Assembly: GCF_001701025.1 (NCBI RefSeq)
Contig: NZ_CP016793.1
Span: 6,324,001 to 6,388,000, forward strand
Length of the DNA stretch: 64,000 bases
Reading direction: 5' to 3'
Source: Lentzea guizhouensis
Lineage (GTDB): Bacteria > Actinomycetota > Actinomycetes > Mycobacteriales > Pseudonocardiaceae
The position numbers and the translations under genes are program-made. The notes beneath the pieces are model-generated. The model searched no databases. It had not been told where the DNA came from and worked only from the letters and a program-made list of their open reading frames with translations. Below, piece by piece: positions 26,127-35,284 of the stretch. The first letter of the stretch is position 1, and every line of letters starts with the position of its first letter.

Positions 26127-27279
26127 CCTGTTCGCGCACCCGGTCTCCTTCCGGGCCGATCCGGCGGGGCAAGCCGAGCGGATCGCGGCCACGGGCGCGG
26201 ACGGGGTCGTGCTCGCGCTGGCCTACCACAGCGGTCGTTGGTTGCTCACCACCAGCGATCCCGGTGCCGTCACCCACCTCGACGCGGGCCGCTTCTTCCA
26301 CGACGACAACCCCGACCTGCTCGGCCAGGCCGTTGTGGAGGACACCTCCACGACCGTGGTCGAGGCGTTGCGGTCGGCCGGACTCGACGCGTCCGGCTGG
26401 CTCGTCGGGCTGCACCAGTCGGCGATCGCCACCGATCGGCCCGATCTGGCCCTGCGCAACGCCTTCGGTCACCGCTACCGGCACGCGTTGTGCCCGGCAC
26501 GACCGGAAGTCGTCGCGTTCGCCCGCGCGCTGGTGGCGGGCGCGGCGCGCACCACCGGTGTGTCCAGGCTGGAACTGGAGGCGTTCGGGTACCTGGGTTG
26601 GGCGCACCAGGGTGCGCACGAGAAGGTGGGCACCGCACTGCGCCCGGCCGACCAGTGGTTGCTGTCGCTGTGCGTGTGCTCGGCGTGCCGCGTCCGGTTC
26701 AGCGCCTCCGGCGTCGACCCGGACGAGCTCACCGGCCGGGTCACCACCGCGGTGAGAGCTCAGCTGAGCGAACCGCGCCCGCCCGCGTCCGACCTGGCCG
26801 AGGACATCGACTCCGCGCTCGGCCGGCAGCTCCACCAAGCGGTGCTGTCGGTCCGGTCAGGGGTCAGCTCCGAGCTGGTGGCCGCGGCCGTCGACGCGGC
26901 CGGGAGCACACCGGTCTCCGTGCGCGCCACCGCCGATCCCCACGGCTGCACCGGCAAGACCGCGGGAGGGCTCGCTGACCTCGCGGCCACCGGTGCCGGG
27001 CTCACCGTCACCGATCTGTCCGGCGACTTCGACGCCCTGCAACGGGAACTCGAGGCGGCCGCCGCGGTCGCGACCCACCTGACCGTCGGCTGGAGCCTCT
27101 TCCACTCCGCCACCCCGACCAGCGCGGTGCTGGGGGCCGTCACGGACCTGGCGGTCGCGCACGGGGCGGACGCGCTCGCGCTCTACCTCTACGACCTCGT
27201 TCCCGCCGCCCGGCTGCGGGACCTGCCCACCCAGCGCCGCACTTCCGCGCTCGTCACCACGGGGGAGGCGTCCCGATGA
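26116..27279 (+). CDS. Uncharacterised protein, probable TIM-barrel fold with CxCxxC motif
   Basis: A 387-residue cytoplasmic protein I cannot assign to a named family. The opening MKVDLFAHPVSF, alternating strand/helix pattern, YHSGRWLL, LELEAFGYLGWAHQGAHEKVG near residues 153-173 and LSLCVCSACRVRFSASGVD near 183-201 suggest a TIM-barrel enzyme resembling uncharacterised glycosidase-like proteins. The CVCSAC cluster might bind zinc. It overlaps the GntR stop by 11 bases and the permease start by 4, so it is a core member of the operon and may act first on the imported compound, for instance by splitting it. No signal peptide is seen. Confidence 0.6.
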   Translation: MKVDLFAHPVSFRADPAGQAERIAATGADGVVLALAYHSGRWLLTTSDPGAVTHLDAGRFFHDDNPDLLGQAVVEDTSTTVVEALRSAGLDASGWLVGLHQSAIATDRPDLALRNAFGHRYRHALCPARPEVVAFARALVAGAARTTGVSRLELEAFGYLGWAHQGAHEKVGTALRPADQWLLSLCVCSACRVRFSASGVDPDELTGRVTTAVRAQLSEPRPPASDLAEDIDSALGRQLHQAVLSVRSGVSSELVAAAVDAAGSTPVSVRATADPHGCTGKTAGGLADLAATGAGLTVTDLSGDFDALQRELEAAAAVATHLTVGWSLFHSATPTSAVLGAVTDLAVAHGADALALYLYDLVPAARLRDLPTQRRTSALVTTGEASR

Positions 27280-28217
27280 CGGCCTACCTGATCCGCCGGC
27301 TGGCACAGCTCGTGCCCGTGCTGCTCGTCGTCTCGATGATCCTGTTCGCACTGCTGCGACTGCTGCCGGGCGATCCCACCACGGAGATCCTCGGGCAGGA
27401 GGCCAGCGAGGCGGACCGGGCCGCGCTGCGTGCCGACCTCGGCCTGGACGACCCCGTGTGGCAGCAGTTCCTGGACTGGACGGGAGGTGCGCTGACCGGT
27501 GACCTCGGCCGGTCGTGGCTCACCAACGAAGAAGTCGGCTCCGTCATCGCCGACCGGCTGCCCGCCACCGTGGAACTCGGCCTGATCGCGATCGTGCTGA
27601 CCATCCTCATCGGACTCCCGGCCGGCGTCATCGCCGCCGTCCGCAGCCGCACCAAGACCGACGCGGTGATGACCACGGTCAGCGTGTTCGCCCTGTCGAC
27701 GCCGCACTTCTACCTGGCGGCACTGCTGATCCTCGTGTTCGGGCTGTGGCTGCGGGTCCTCCCGCCGTCGGGCTACGTGCCGTTCACCGAGGACCCGGTG
27801 CAGAACCTGCTGCACATGGTCCTGCCCGCGATCACGATCGGCTCGACGATCATCGCGGTGATCATGCGGCAGACCCGCGGCTCGCTGCTCGCCGCACTCG
27901 GCGAGGACTACGTCCGCACCGCGCGCGCCTCGGGACTGGCCCGGCGCCGGATCGTCACCGTCTACGCGCTGCGCAACGCCGTGGTGCCGGTGGTCACGGT
28001 GGCCGCGTTGCAGATCGGTGCGCTGATGAGCGCCACGGTCGTCACCGAAGCGGTCTTCACCGTGCCGGGCATGGGCACGCTGATCGTCAACGCGATCTTC
28101 AGCCGGGACCTCCCCGTCGTCCAGGGCGCGGTGCTCGTGGTCGTGGTGTTCGTCCTGCTGGTCAACCTGCTCGCCGACCTCCTCTACGCGCGGCTCGACC
28201 CGCGCATCACCTACTAG
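27276..28217 (+). CDS. ABC transporter permease, DppB/OppB type
   Basis: A 313-residue inner-membrane permease of the peptide/nickel/oligosaccharide class. It opens with the hallmark YLIRRLAQLVPVLLVVSMILFALLRLLPGDP, has six hydrophobic segments, and ends with the ATPase-coupling EAA-like region (ARASGLARRRIVTVYALRNAVVPVVT near 212-237) and the LLADLLYARLDPRITY tail. The start overlaps the previous stop by 4 bases behind GGGGGAGG. It pairs with the DppC-type permease 10 bases downstream. Such importers carry peptides, but in actinomycetes also oligosaccharides and sugar acids. Confidence 0.92.
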   Translation: MTAYLIRRLAQLVPVLLVVSMILFALLRLLPGDPTTEILGQEASEADRAALRADLGLDDPVWQQFLDWTGGALTGDLGRSWLTNEEVGSVIADRLPATVELGLIAIVLTILIGLPAGVIAAVRSRTKTDAVMTTVSVFALSTPHFYLAALLILVFGLWLRVLPPSGYVPFTEDPVQNLLHMVLPAITIGSTIIAVIMRQTRGSLLAALGEDYVRTARASGLARRRIVTVYALRNAVVPVVTVAALQIGALMSATVVTEAVFTVPGMGTLIVNAIFSRDLPVVQGAVLVVVVFVLLVNLLADLLYARLDPRITY

Positions 28218-28227
28218 GAGCCCGACC

Positions 28228-29100
28228 ATGGCGACGACGACGAAGTCCCCGCCCCACGAACGGCCCGTGCTCGGCAGCCTGCGCCGTGACCGGCGGGCCT
28301 GGTTCGCCCTGCCCGTGCTCACGCTGCTCGTGCTCGCCGCGGCCGCCGCACCGTTCCTCGACGCCGCGGTCGCCGACACCGACACCGACCGGCTGCTGGC
28401 CGGGCCGTCTGCCGCACACCCGCTGGGCACCGACGAGCTCGGCCGCGACATCCTCGTCCGCGTCGTCGCAGGCGCACTGGTGACCGTCGAGGTCGCCACC
28501 ATCGCCGTCGGCCTGGCGCTGGTGCTGGGCACCGCGCTCGGCCTGGTCGCGGGCTACCGGGGCGGCTGGGTGGACTCGGTGCTCATGCGCGTCACCGACG
28601 GCCTGCTCGCCTTCCCCCTGCTGGTGCTCGCGCTGACGGTCGTCGCGGCACTCGGACCGGGACTGCGCAACGCGCTGATCGCCATCGCCGTCGTGACCAC
28701 GCCGCGCTTCGCCCGCCTGGTGCGCGGCGAGGTGCTGTCCCTGCGCACCCGCGAATGGGTGTCGGCCGCCAGGATCGTCGGTGTCGGCACGCCGACCATC
28801 CTCGTGCGCCACCTGCTGCCGCACCTGGCCGGCACCCTCCTCGTGTTCGCCGCACTCCAGGCCTCCACCGCGATCATGGCCGAGGCGGCGCTGAGCTTCC
28901 TCGGGCTCGGCGTGCAGCCACCCCAGCCCGGGTGGGGCGGCATGGTGGCCTCCGGCACCGCGCACCTCGACTCCAGCTGGGCGCTGAGCGTGTTCCCCGG
29001 CCTCGCGATCCTGCTGACGATCGCCGCCTTCAACCTGCTGGCCGACGCCCTGCGCGACGCGCTCGACGCACACCGGCCGGTGCTGTCCCCGATCCGCTGA
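28228..29100 (+). CDS. ABC transporter permease, DppC/OppC type
   Basis: A 290-residue permease. The N-terminal helix is followed by HPLGTDELGRDILVRVVAGA near 69-88, the DppC-defining segment, then five more hydrophobic stretches and the coupling loop ARIVGVGTPTILVRHLLPHLAG near 181-202. It ends FNLLADALRDALDAHRPVL. A TAGGAG ribosome site stands 8 bases before ATG 28228. It forms the membrane heterodimer with the protein encoded at 27276. Confidence 0.92.
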   Translation: MATTTKSPPHERPVLGSLRRDRRAWFALPVLTLLVLAAAAAPFLDAAVADTDTDRLLAGPSAAHPLGTDELGRDILVRVVAGALVTVEVATIAVGLALVLGTALGLVAGYRGGWVDSVLMRVTDGLLAFPLLVLALTVVAALGPGLRNALIAIAVVTTPRFARLVRGEVLSLRTREWVSAARIVGVGTPTILVRHLLPHLAGTLLVFAALQASTAIMAEAALSFLGLGVQPPQPGWGGMVASGTAHLDSSWALSVFPGLAILLTIAAFNLLADALRDALDAHRPVLSPIR

Positions 29101-29136
29101 CCTTCGCTCCTCCGCCCCGTGAAGGGATCCGCTGCC

Positions 29137-30690
29137 GTGTCCCACCCCAGCACATCCCGGCGTGCCGCACTCATCGGTCTCGCCGCCGTCCTGATCGGCT
29201 CCACCGTCGCGTGCGGGAGCTCCGCTTCCTCCGGCACGGGAGGCGCGCCCCGCACCGGCGGCACCGTCTCCGTCGGCTTCGACAACGAACCGACCACTTT
29301 GGACCCCGCGTTCTCCAGCCAGATCTCCTCCGACCGCAGCGTGCTGAACCTGTTCTACGACACGCTGTTGCGCCAGAACCGAGACGGCGCCTTCGTTCCG
29401 GCTCTCGCCGAGAAGTGGGAGGCAGAACCCCGCGCGCTGACGTTCAAGCTCCGCGCCGGGGTGAAGTTCCACGACGGCACGCCGTTCGACGCCCAAGCGG
29501 TCGCCGCGAACATCAACCGCGTGCTCGACCCGGCGACGAAGTCGACCAAGACCAGCGCACTGGCCAAGGTCGCCACGGTGCAGGTCGTCGACGACACCAC
29601 CGTCCGCTTCAACCTCAAGGACCCGGACCCGCTGCTGCTGGTCCAGCTCGCCCACGAACCCGGCATGATGGTCTCGCCGGCCGCGTTGAAGGCCAAGGGC
29701 GACGAGTACGGCCGCAACCCCGTCGGCACCGGGCCGTTCACGTTCGACCAGTGGCGCTCCAAGGTCCAGCTCACGGCCAACCGCAACACGTCCTACTGGG
29801 CCGAGGACGCGAGCGGCAACCAGCTGCCCAGGCTGGAGAAGGTCGTGGTCCGGTTCATCACCGAACCCAAGGTGCTGCGCACGGAGATCGCCACCGGCGG
29901 TGTCCAGCTGGTGCGTGCCCTGCCGCCGGAGGAGTTCGCCCAACTCGCCTCCGACAGGCAGGTCACCATGGACGACATCGGTGTGCGGCGGGCGTACTAC
30001 GTGGCGCTCAACACGACTCGCGCACCGTTCAACGATCCGAAGATGCGCGCCGCCTTCACCGCGGCAGTGGACCGCTCCGCCATCGGCAAGGTCGCCGCGG
30101 CCGACCAGTTCGACCTCGCGCCGTCGTTCGCCACGAAGAGCGACTGGTACCACGACGACTCGATCACCTCGCCGTCGTTCGACCAGAAGGCCGCCAAAGC
30201 CGCCGTCACGACACCCACGTCGATCACCGTGCTGGCCCGCAGGCGCGCACCGGACCCGACGATCGCCGAACTGCTCCAGGCCCAGCTCTCCGACGCGGGC
30301 TTCACGGTGAAGTCCGAGGTGCTGGAGCTGCAGACGCAGCTCGACCGCATGCGCAAGCAGGACTTCGACGCCGCGGTGCTCGTGGTCGACGTGCCGCGAC
30401 TCGACCCCTCCCTGGTGTTCGACCCGTACTTCACCAGCAAGGGTTCGAACAACTGGTCCGGCCTCAACGACAAGACCTTGGACGACGTGCTCTCGCTGGC
30501 CCGCAGCACCGACGACAAGACGGTGCGCGGCAAGGCCTACGGCGACGCGCAGCGCCGCATCCTGGACCAGCGCTACTGGACCTTCCTGCACCAGGCCAAG
30601 TCCCCCCTGATCCGCCGCACCGCGCTGCAGGGCGTCGTGCTCAACGTCGACGGCCAGTGGCGCCTCGACGAGGCCTACCTCGACCGATGA
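29137..30690 (+). CDS. ABC transporter substrate-binding lipoprotein, family 5
   Basis: A 517-residue extracytoplasmic binding protein. The N-terminus has SRRAALIGLAAVLIGSTVACGSS: a signal peptide with lipobox-like STVAC, so it is probably lipid-anchored. Family 5 features follow: TLDPAFSSQISSDRSVLNLFYDTL near 45-68, LTFKLRAGVKFHDGTPF near 95-111 and the NPVGTGPFTFDQW segment near 194. The GTG at 29137 is preferred over 29119 because an AAGGGA site precedes it at the right distance. It delivers the substrate to the DppBC-type permeases. Peptide, oligosaccharide or acid ligands are all possible for this family. Confidence 0.9.
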   Translation: MSHPSTSRRAALIGLAAVLIGSTVACGSSASSGTGGAPRTGGTVSVGFDNEPTTLDPAFSSQISSDRSVLNLFYDTLLRQNRDGAFVPALAEKWEAEPRALTFKLRAGVKFHDGTPFDAQAVAANINRVLDPATKSTKTSALAKVATVQVVDDTTVRFNLKDPDPLLLVQLAHEPGMMVSPAALKAKGDEYGRNPVGTGPFTFDQWRSKVQLTANRNTSYWAEDASGNQLPRLEKVVVRFITEPKVLRTEIATGGVQLVRALPPEEFAQLASDRQVTMDDIGVRRAYYVALNTTRAPFNDPKMRAAFTAAVDRSAIGKVAAADQFDLAPSFATKSDWYHDDSITSPSFDQKAAKAAVTTPTSITVLARRRAPDPTIAELLQAQLSDAGFTVKSEVLELQTQLDRMRKQDFDAAVLVVDVPRLDPSLVFDPYFTSKGSNNWSGLNDKTLDDVLSLARSTDDKTVRGKAYGDAQRRILDQRYWTFLHQAKSPLIRRTALQGVVLNVDGQWRLDEAYLDR

Positions 30691-30698
30691 GGACACCC

Positions 30699-32570
30699 AT
30701 GAGCTTGTTGCGCGTCACCGATCTCACGGTCTCGTTCGCCGGCCGGACGGGGCAGGACCCCGTGCGGGTCGTCGACGGCGTGGACCTCCACCTCGACGCC
30801 GGGGAAACCCTCGCCGTCGTGGGCGAGTCCGGGTCGGGCAAGACCGTCACCGCACTCAGCCTGCTCGGCCTCAACCCCACGGCACCGACGTGCACCACCA
30901 CGGGGTCCGTGCTCATCGACGGCACCGAGGTCGTCGGACTCGGCGAACGGTCGTGGCAGCGGGTTCGGGGCAGCACCGTGGCGATGGTGTTCCAAGACCC
31001 GAGCGCGGCGCTGAACCCGTTGCTCACCATCGGCACCCAGATCGCGGACGCGGTGCGTGCCCACGAACCGATGTCACGCGAGCACGCCCGGCGCCGCGCG
31101 GTGGAAGCACTCGACCTCGCGCGGATGCCCGGCGCGAAGGGGCGGCTCGGGCAGTACGCGCACGAGTTGTCCGGGGGCATGCGGCAGCGTGCGGCGATCG
31201 CGCTGGCGATCGCCGCACGGCCCCGCCTGCTGATCGCGGACGAGCCCACCACGGCGCTCGACGTGGCGGTGCAGGCCGAGATCATGGGAATGCTCGGGTC
31301 GCTGTGCTCCGACCTCGACATGGGACTGGTCCTGATCACCCACGACCTCGGTGTCGTCGCGGGTCACGCCGACCGGGTCGCGGTGATGTACGCCGGGCGC
31401 CTGGTCGAGACCGGCACCGCGGCGAGCGTGCTGCGCGATCCGCGCATGCCCTACACCCAGTCGCTGCTCGCCGCCACACCACGGGTGGACGGACCAGCGC
31501 GGCAGCGGCTCACCGCCATCGGTGGACGGCCCCCGAACCCCCGTGACCGTCCGCCTGGATGCCCGTTCCAGCCGCGGTGCCCGGTGGCCGTCGACCGCTG
31601 CTCCACCACCGTCCCGCCGCGGGTGGACCTCGGTCAGGGCCACAGCGCGGCGTGCCTGCTCGTCGAGCAGCGCCCCACCATCGAACCACCCACCGCGACG
31701 ATCCACAGTGGACCGGCGGTCAGTGGTGACGTGCTGGCGCGGTTCGACGACGTGTCGCTGAGCTATCCGGTGCGAGGCGGCGTGCTGCGCCGGGTGACCG
31801 GGCACGTGCACGCGGTCCGCGGCGTGAGCCTGTCGGTCACCCGCGGCCGGACCCTGGCGCTGGTGGGCGAGTCGGGGTCGGGCAAGACCAGTCTGACGAA
31901 GATGTTGCTGCGTCTGGAGAAACCGGACCGGGGCGTGGTGAGCTACGACGGCATCGACGTCGCGAAGCCGGATCGCGACCAGGTGAGGACACTGCAACGC
32001 GAAGTCCAGGTCGTGTTCCAGAACCCGTACGCGAGCCTGGACCCCCGGATGCGGGTCCGCGAGCTGCTCGCCGAGCCGATGAAGGTCCACGGCCTGGACA
32101 CGGCCGAGGCGGAACTGGCCGGGCTGCTCCGCGACGTGGGCCTGGACGCCGGTGCGCTGGACCGGTACCCGGCCGCGTTCTCCGGTGGCCAGCGGCAGCG
32201 GATCGCCATCGCGCGGGCACTGGCCCTGCGGCCGAAGCTGATCGTGTGCGACGAGGCGGTCAGCGCGCTGGACGTGTCGGTGCAGGCGCAGGTGCTCAAC
32301 CTGCTGGCCGACCTCCAGCAGCAGCACGGGATGGCCTACCTGTTCATCACCCACGACCTGGCCGTGGTGCGGTCCGTCGCGCACGACATCGCGGTGATGC
32401 GCGAAGGCCAGGTGGTCGAGTCCGGCCCGGCCGAGCAGATCTACCAGGACCCGCAGCACGACTACACCCGATCACTGCTGGCCATGGCGCCAGGACATCC
32501 CTCGTCCACCGCGGCGGGCCCGGCTCCCGCGGCCGGCCTGGAGACCGCATCCCAGAGGAGCACGGCATGA
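30699..32570 (+). CDS. Fused double ABC ATP-binding protein (DppD-DppF type)
   Basis: A 623-residue protein joining the two ATPases of the importer. Half 1 (about 1-275): Walker A GESGSGKT near 44, signature LSGGMRQRAAIAL, Walker B LLIADEPTTALD, then the C-terminal oligopeptide-transporter extension with cysteines in GCPFQPRCPVAVDRC, a likely iron-sulphur-type motif. Half 2 (about 340-600): Walker A GESGSGKT near 392, signature FSGGQRQRIAIAR, Walker B LIVCDEAVSALD. Both halves look catalytically competent. The frame is open far upstream; ATG 30699 is chosen because GAGGA precedes it, with ATG 30687 (overlapping the binding-protein stop) as the other option. Confidence 0.92.
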   Translation: MSLLRVTDLTVSFAGRTGQDPVRVVDGVDLHLDAGETLAVVGESGSGKTVTALSLLGLNPTAPTCTTTGSVLIDGTEVVGLGERSWQRVRGSTVAMVFQDPSAALNPLLTIGTQIADAVRAHEPMSREHARRRAVEALDLARMPGAKGRLGQYAHELSGGMRQRAAIALAIAARPRLLIADEPTTALDVAVQAEIMGMLGSLCSDLDMGLVLITHDLGVVAGHADRVAVMYAGRLVETGTAASVLRDPRMPYTQSLLAATPRVDGPARQRLTAIGGRPPNPRDRPPGCPFQPRCPVAVDRCSTTVPPRVDLGQGHSAACLLVEQRPTIEPPTATIHSGPAVSGDVLARFDDVSLSYPVRGGVLRRVTGHVHAVRGVSLSVTRGRTLALVGESGSGKTSLTKMLLRLEKPDRGVVSYDGIDVAKPDRDQVRTLQREVQVVFQNPYASLDPRMRVRELLAEPMKVHGLDTAEAELAGLLRDVGLDAGALDRYPAAFSGGQRQRIAIARALALRPKLIVCDEAVSALDVSVQAQVLNLLADLQQQHGMAYLFITHDLAVVRSVAHDIAVMREGQVVESGPAEQIYQDPQHDYTRSLLAMAPGHPSSTAAGPAPAAGLETASQRSTA

Positions 32571-33727
32571 CCCGCATCACCGGGGTTCGGCTGACCACCG
32601 TCAACACCCCGCGGCACAACGGCATCACCTGCGGGCACGTGGTGGTCGAGCTGCTCACCGACACCGACCTGGTCGGGCTGGGGGAGATGTCGGACCTGCA
32701 GCACCTGCCGCGGTTCCACTTCGACATCCCCGAGCTGGCCGCCACCCTCGAAGACCTGCTCGTCGGGCTGGACCCGCTGCAGACGACGGAGGTCGAACGC
32801 AGGCTGGAAGCCAACTTCCCGCAGGCGGGCTACATCTACGACAAGAGCCGCGCGATCAAGTGCGGGGTGGACATCGCCGTCTGGGACCTGGCGGCCAAGG
32901 TGCTCGGCCTGCCGCTGCACGAGCTGCTCGGCGGGCAGGTGCGCGACTCCGTGCCGATCGCCTACCCCGTGTTCCGGCAGCAGCACGACGCCGACGTCGA
33001 GCGCAACCTGGCGATGGTGGAGCGCAGGCTGGGTGAGGGCTTCGAGTTCTTCCGCGTCTACGTGGGCCGCGACCTCGCACTGGACGAGCGGTTCCTGCGC
33101 GAGGCGCGGGACCGTTTCGGTGACCGGCTCAAGATCAAGTCCTTGGACTTCTCCAACCTGCTCGACGCCAAGTCCGCGTGTGCCTTCGCCGAACGCGTCA
33201 CCGACGTCGGCTACGGGCTGGTCGAGGCACCGGCGCCCAACCACGACGTGCGTGGCCTGGTGTACGCGCGCAACCGGTTGCACGTGCCGATCAGCGAACA
33301 CGTCTACAGCAACCGGTGGGCACTCGACCTGGTGGCGGCCGACGCGGTGGACGTGTTCAACGTCAGCGTCATCGCCATCGGCGGCATCAGCCCCGCCCGC
33401 CGGATCTTCGCCATCGCCGAGGCCGCGGAGAAGTCCTGCCTGATCGGTACGACCCAGGAGCTGTCCATCGGCACCGCCGCCGCGGCACACGTCGCCATGG
33501 CCATGCCGGCCGCGACGCTGCCCAGCGACCCCGTCGGCCCGTTGCTCTACACCCGCGACGTGGTGCGGCACCCGGTGAGCTACGACAAGGGGCGGTTGCG
33601 GGTGCCCGAAGGCCTCGGCCTGGGCATGGAGCTCGACCCGGACCTCCTCGCGGCCAGCGCGGGTCCGCTCACCTGGCGGCACACCACCGCCGACGCCGTG
33701 GTGGACCGGCAGCAGGTGACGTCATGA
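32567..33727 (+). CDS. Enolase-superfamily (mandelate racemase/muconate lactonizing-like) protein
   Basis: A 386-residue enzyme with the enolase-superfamily capping domain (about 1-125) and barrel domain. Metal-ligand positions on the third to fifth barrel strands appear as Asp in KSLDFSN, Glu in LVEAPAP and Glu in PISEHVYS. The second strand, which normally carries a catalytic Lys-x-Lys, reads FFRVYVGRD and has no lysine there, and the region after IAIGGIS lacks an obvious His/Asp base. The reaction therefore cannot be named; dehydration of a sugar acid or epimerisation is the family default. Start overlaps the ATPase gene by 4 bases (AGAGGAG site) and the stop overlaps the SDR gene, so it belongs to the operon. 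Confidence 0.85.
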   Translation: MTRITGVRLTTVNTPRHNGITCGHVVVELLTDTDLVGLGEMSDLQHLPRFHFDIPELAATLEDLLVGLDPLQTTEVERRLEANFPQAGYIYDKSRAIKCGVDIAVWDLAAKVLGLPLHELLGGQVRDSVPIAYPVFRQQHDADVERNLAMVERRLGEGFEFFRVYVGRDLALDERFLREARDRFGDRLKIKSLDFSNLLDAKSACAFAERVTDVGYGLVEAPAPNHDVRGLVYARNRLHVPISEHVYSNRWALDLVAADAVDVFNVSVIAIGGISPARRIFAIAEAAEKSCLIGTTQELSIGTAAAAHVAMAMPAATLPSDPVGPLLYTRDVVRHPVSYDKGRLRVPEGLGLGMELDPDLLAASAGPLTWRHTTADAVVDRQQVTS

Positions 33728-34548
33728 CCCAGCGCTTCTCCGGCAAGGTCGTCCTCGTCACCGGCGGCGCGCGCAACATCGGCCGGGCCATCGCGCTGCG
33801 CATGGCACAGGAAGGCGCCGCCGTCGCGGTCAACGGCCCGGACGCGGACGAGGCCGAAGCCACCGCCGCCGCCCTGCGCGAAGCCGGGGCGCAGGCGATC
33901 GCCTGCCCGGCGGACGTGTCGGACGCCGATGCCGTCGACCGTGCCCTCGAACGGGCGTTCACCACGCTCGGCAGGCTGGACTTCCTGGTCAACAACGCCG
34001 CCCTGCCCATGGTCGGACGCGCACGCCTCGTCGACCTCGACCCGGACGACTGGGAGCGCAGCTTCGCGGTCAACGTGCGCGGCGTGTTCCTCGCGACGGC
34101 CGCGGCCGCCAGGCTCATGCGACCCGGTTCGGCCGTCGTGAACATCTCCTCGATCGGCGCCACCCGCGCCCACCGCGGCACCATCGCCTACGACGCGGGC
34201 AAAGGCGCGGTCGAGGCCGCCACCAGGGCGATCGCCGTCGACCTCGCCCCGGCGGGAATCCGCGTCAACGCCGTAGCACCAGGACCGATCGCCAACGACC
34301 GGTTCGACGCGCTCACGCCCGAACAGCAACGCGCCCGAGCCGAGCCGGTACCGCTCGGCCGCGTCGGGACCGGAGCGGACGTGGCCGGAGTGGTCGCGTT
34401 CCTGTGCTCAGCCGACGCCTCCTACGTCACCGGCCAGGTCATCACCACCGACGGCGGCCTCACCGCACAGGCCCGTCCGGCCGGACTCGACCCGGCCCTC
34501 GACTCCGCCGCCATCCCACCACAGAGCAGAAAGCCGGCCCATGACTGA
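33724..34548 (+). CDS. Short-chain dehydrogenase/reductase
   Basis: A 274-residue classical SDR. The cofactor motif TGGARNIGR near residues 14-22 (the glycine-rich TGxxxxIG variant), NNAALP near 91, and the catalytic Ser-Tyr-Lys set (NISSIGA near 140 and YDAGK near 156-160) are complete; the basic/polar pattern after strand 2 (VNGPDADE) suggests NAD rather than NADP. It ends with the usual TGQVITTDGG then an unusual 25-residue Pro/Ala-rich tail. It overlaps the genes on both sides (4 and 8 bases). It probably oxidises a hydroxyl of the pathway intermediate. Confidence 0.9.
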   Translation: MTQRFSGKVVLVTGGARNIGRAIALRMAQEGAAVAVNGPDADEAEATAAALREAGAQAIACPADVSDADAVDRALERAFTTLGRLDFLVNNAALPMVGRARLVDLDPDDWERSFAVNVRGVFLATAAAARLMRPGSAVVNISSIGATRAHRGTIAYDAGKGAVEAATRAIAVDLAPAGIRVNAVAPGPIANDRFDALTPEQQRARAEPVPLGRVGTGADVAGVVAFLCSADASYVTGQVITTDGGLTAQARPAGLDPALDSAAIPPQSRKPAHD

Positions 34549-35278
34549 CAGCTCCACCACTCCGCTCGACCCCGACGACCTCGGCGCGCTCGCGGAGGCG
34601 GGCACCGCGACCGTGACGACCCAGCTGTTCAAACTGGGGCTGCGCAACACCTTCCTGGCCGGACTGCGCACCTACGGCCGCCCCACCAGGCGGATGGTCG
34701 GTGAGGCCTTCACGCTCCGCTACATCCCGGCACGCGAGGACATCGACGTGCTCGACGTGTTCGACGACTACGACCACCCCCAGCGGCTGGCCGTCGAGTC
34801 CGTCGGCCCCGGCCAGGTCCTGGTGGTCGACAGCCGCAACGAAGGCCGGGCGGCGTCCGCGGGACACATCCTGCTCACCCGCCTCGCTGCCCGCCACGCC
34901 GCCGGGTTCGTCACCGACGGCACGTTGCGCGACATCGCGGGCATCGACGAACTGCCGATGCCCGTCTACGCCACCGGCCCGGCCGCGATGACCAACCTGG
35001 CCCTGCACCACGCCGTGGACATGCAACTGCCGATCGGGTGCGCGGGAGTCGCGGTCTACCCCGGTGACGTGCTGCTCGGCGACGCCGACGGCGTGGTCTG
35101 CGTGCCTCGCCACCTCGTGGCGGTGATCGCGAACCCGGCGCGGGAGCAGGAAGAGCTGGAGGCGTTCCTGCAGCAGCGGGTCGCCGGCGGCGCTCCGCTG
35201 CGCGGCACCTACCCGCCCGACGAGGCCACCCTGCGGGCCTACCGGGCGTTCACCAGGCCGTCCGCGGCCGTGTCCTGA
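34541..35278 (+). CDS. RraA-family protein (HMG/4-carboxy-oxaloacetate aldolase-like)
   Basis: A 245-residue member of the RraA/dimethylmenaquinone-methyltransferase-like family. The fold core has VGEAFTLRYIPAREDIDVLDV near 52-72, GQVLVVDSRNEGRAASAGHILLTRLAA near 90-116 and FVTDGTLRDIAGI near 124-136, where the Arg-Asp pair matches the substrate/metal site of family aldolases. Real RraA proteins are about 160 residues; this longer form is the catabolic aldolase-like type that splits 4-hydroxy-2-oxoacids into pyruvate plus another acid. Start overlaps the SDR stop by 8 bases. Methyltransferase annotations often given to this family are historical and unlikely. Confidence 0.85.
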   Translation: MTDSSTTPLDPDDLGALAEAGTATVTTQLFKLGLRNTFLAGLRTYGRPTRRMVGEAFTLRYIPAREDIDVLDVFDDYDHPQRLAVESVGPGQVLVVDSRNEGRAASAGHILLTRLAARHAAGFVTDGTLRDIAGIDELPMPVYATGPAAMTNLALHHAVDMQLPIGCAGVAVYPGDVLLGDADGVVCVPRHLVAVIANPAREQEELEAFLQQRVAGGAPLRGTYPPDEATLRAYRAFTRPSAAVS

Positions 35279-35284
35279 GCCCGT

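Noticed and set aside
28207-30696. 829-codon minus-strand frame across the permease and binding-protein genes
   Set aside because: Composition is shadow-like, and three well-supported genes occupy the other strand.
34541-35278. Annotation of the RraA-like gene as an RNase E inhibitor or a menaquinone methyltransferase
   Set aside because: Length and operon context favour a catabolic aldolase-like member; there is no SAM-binding motif.
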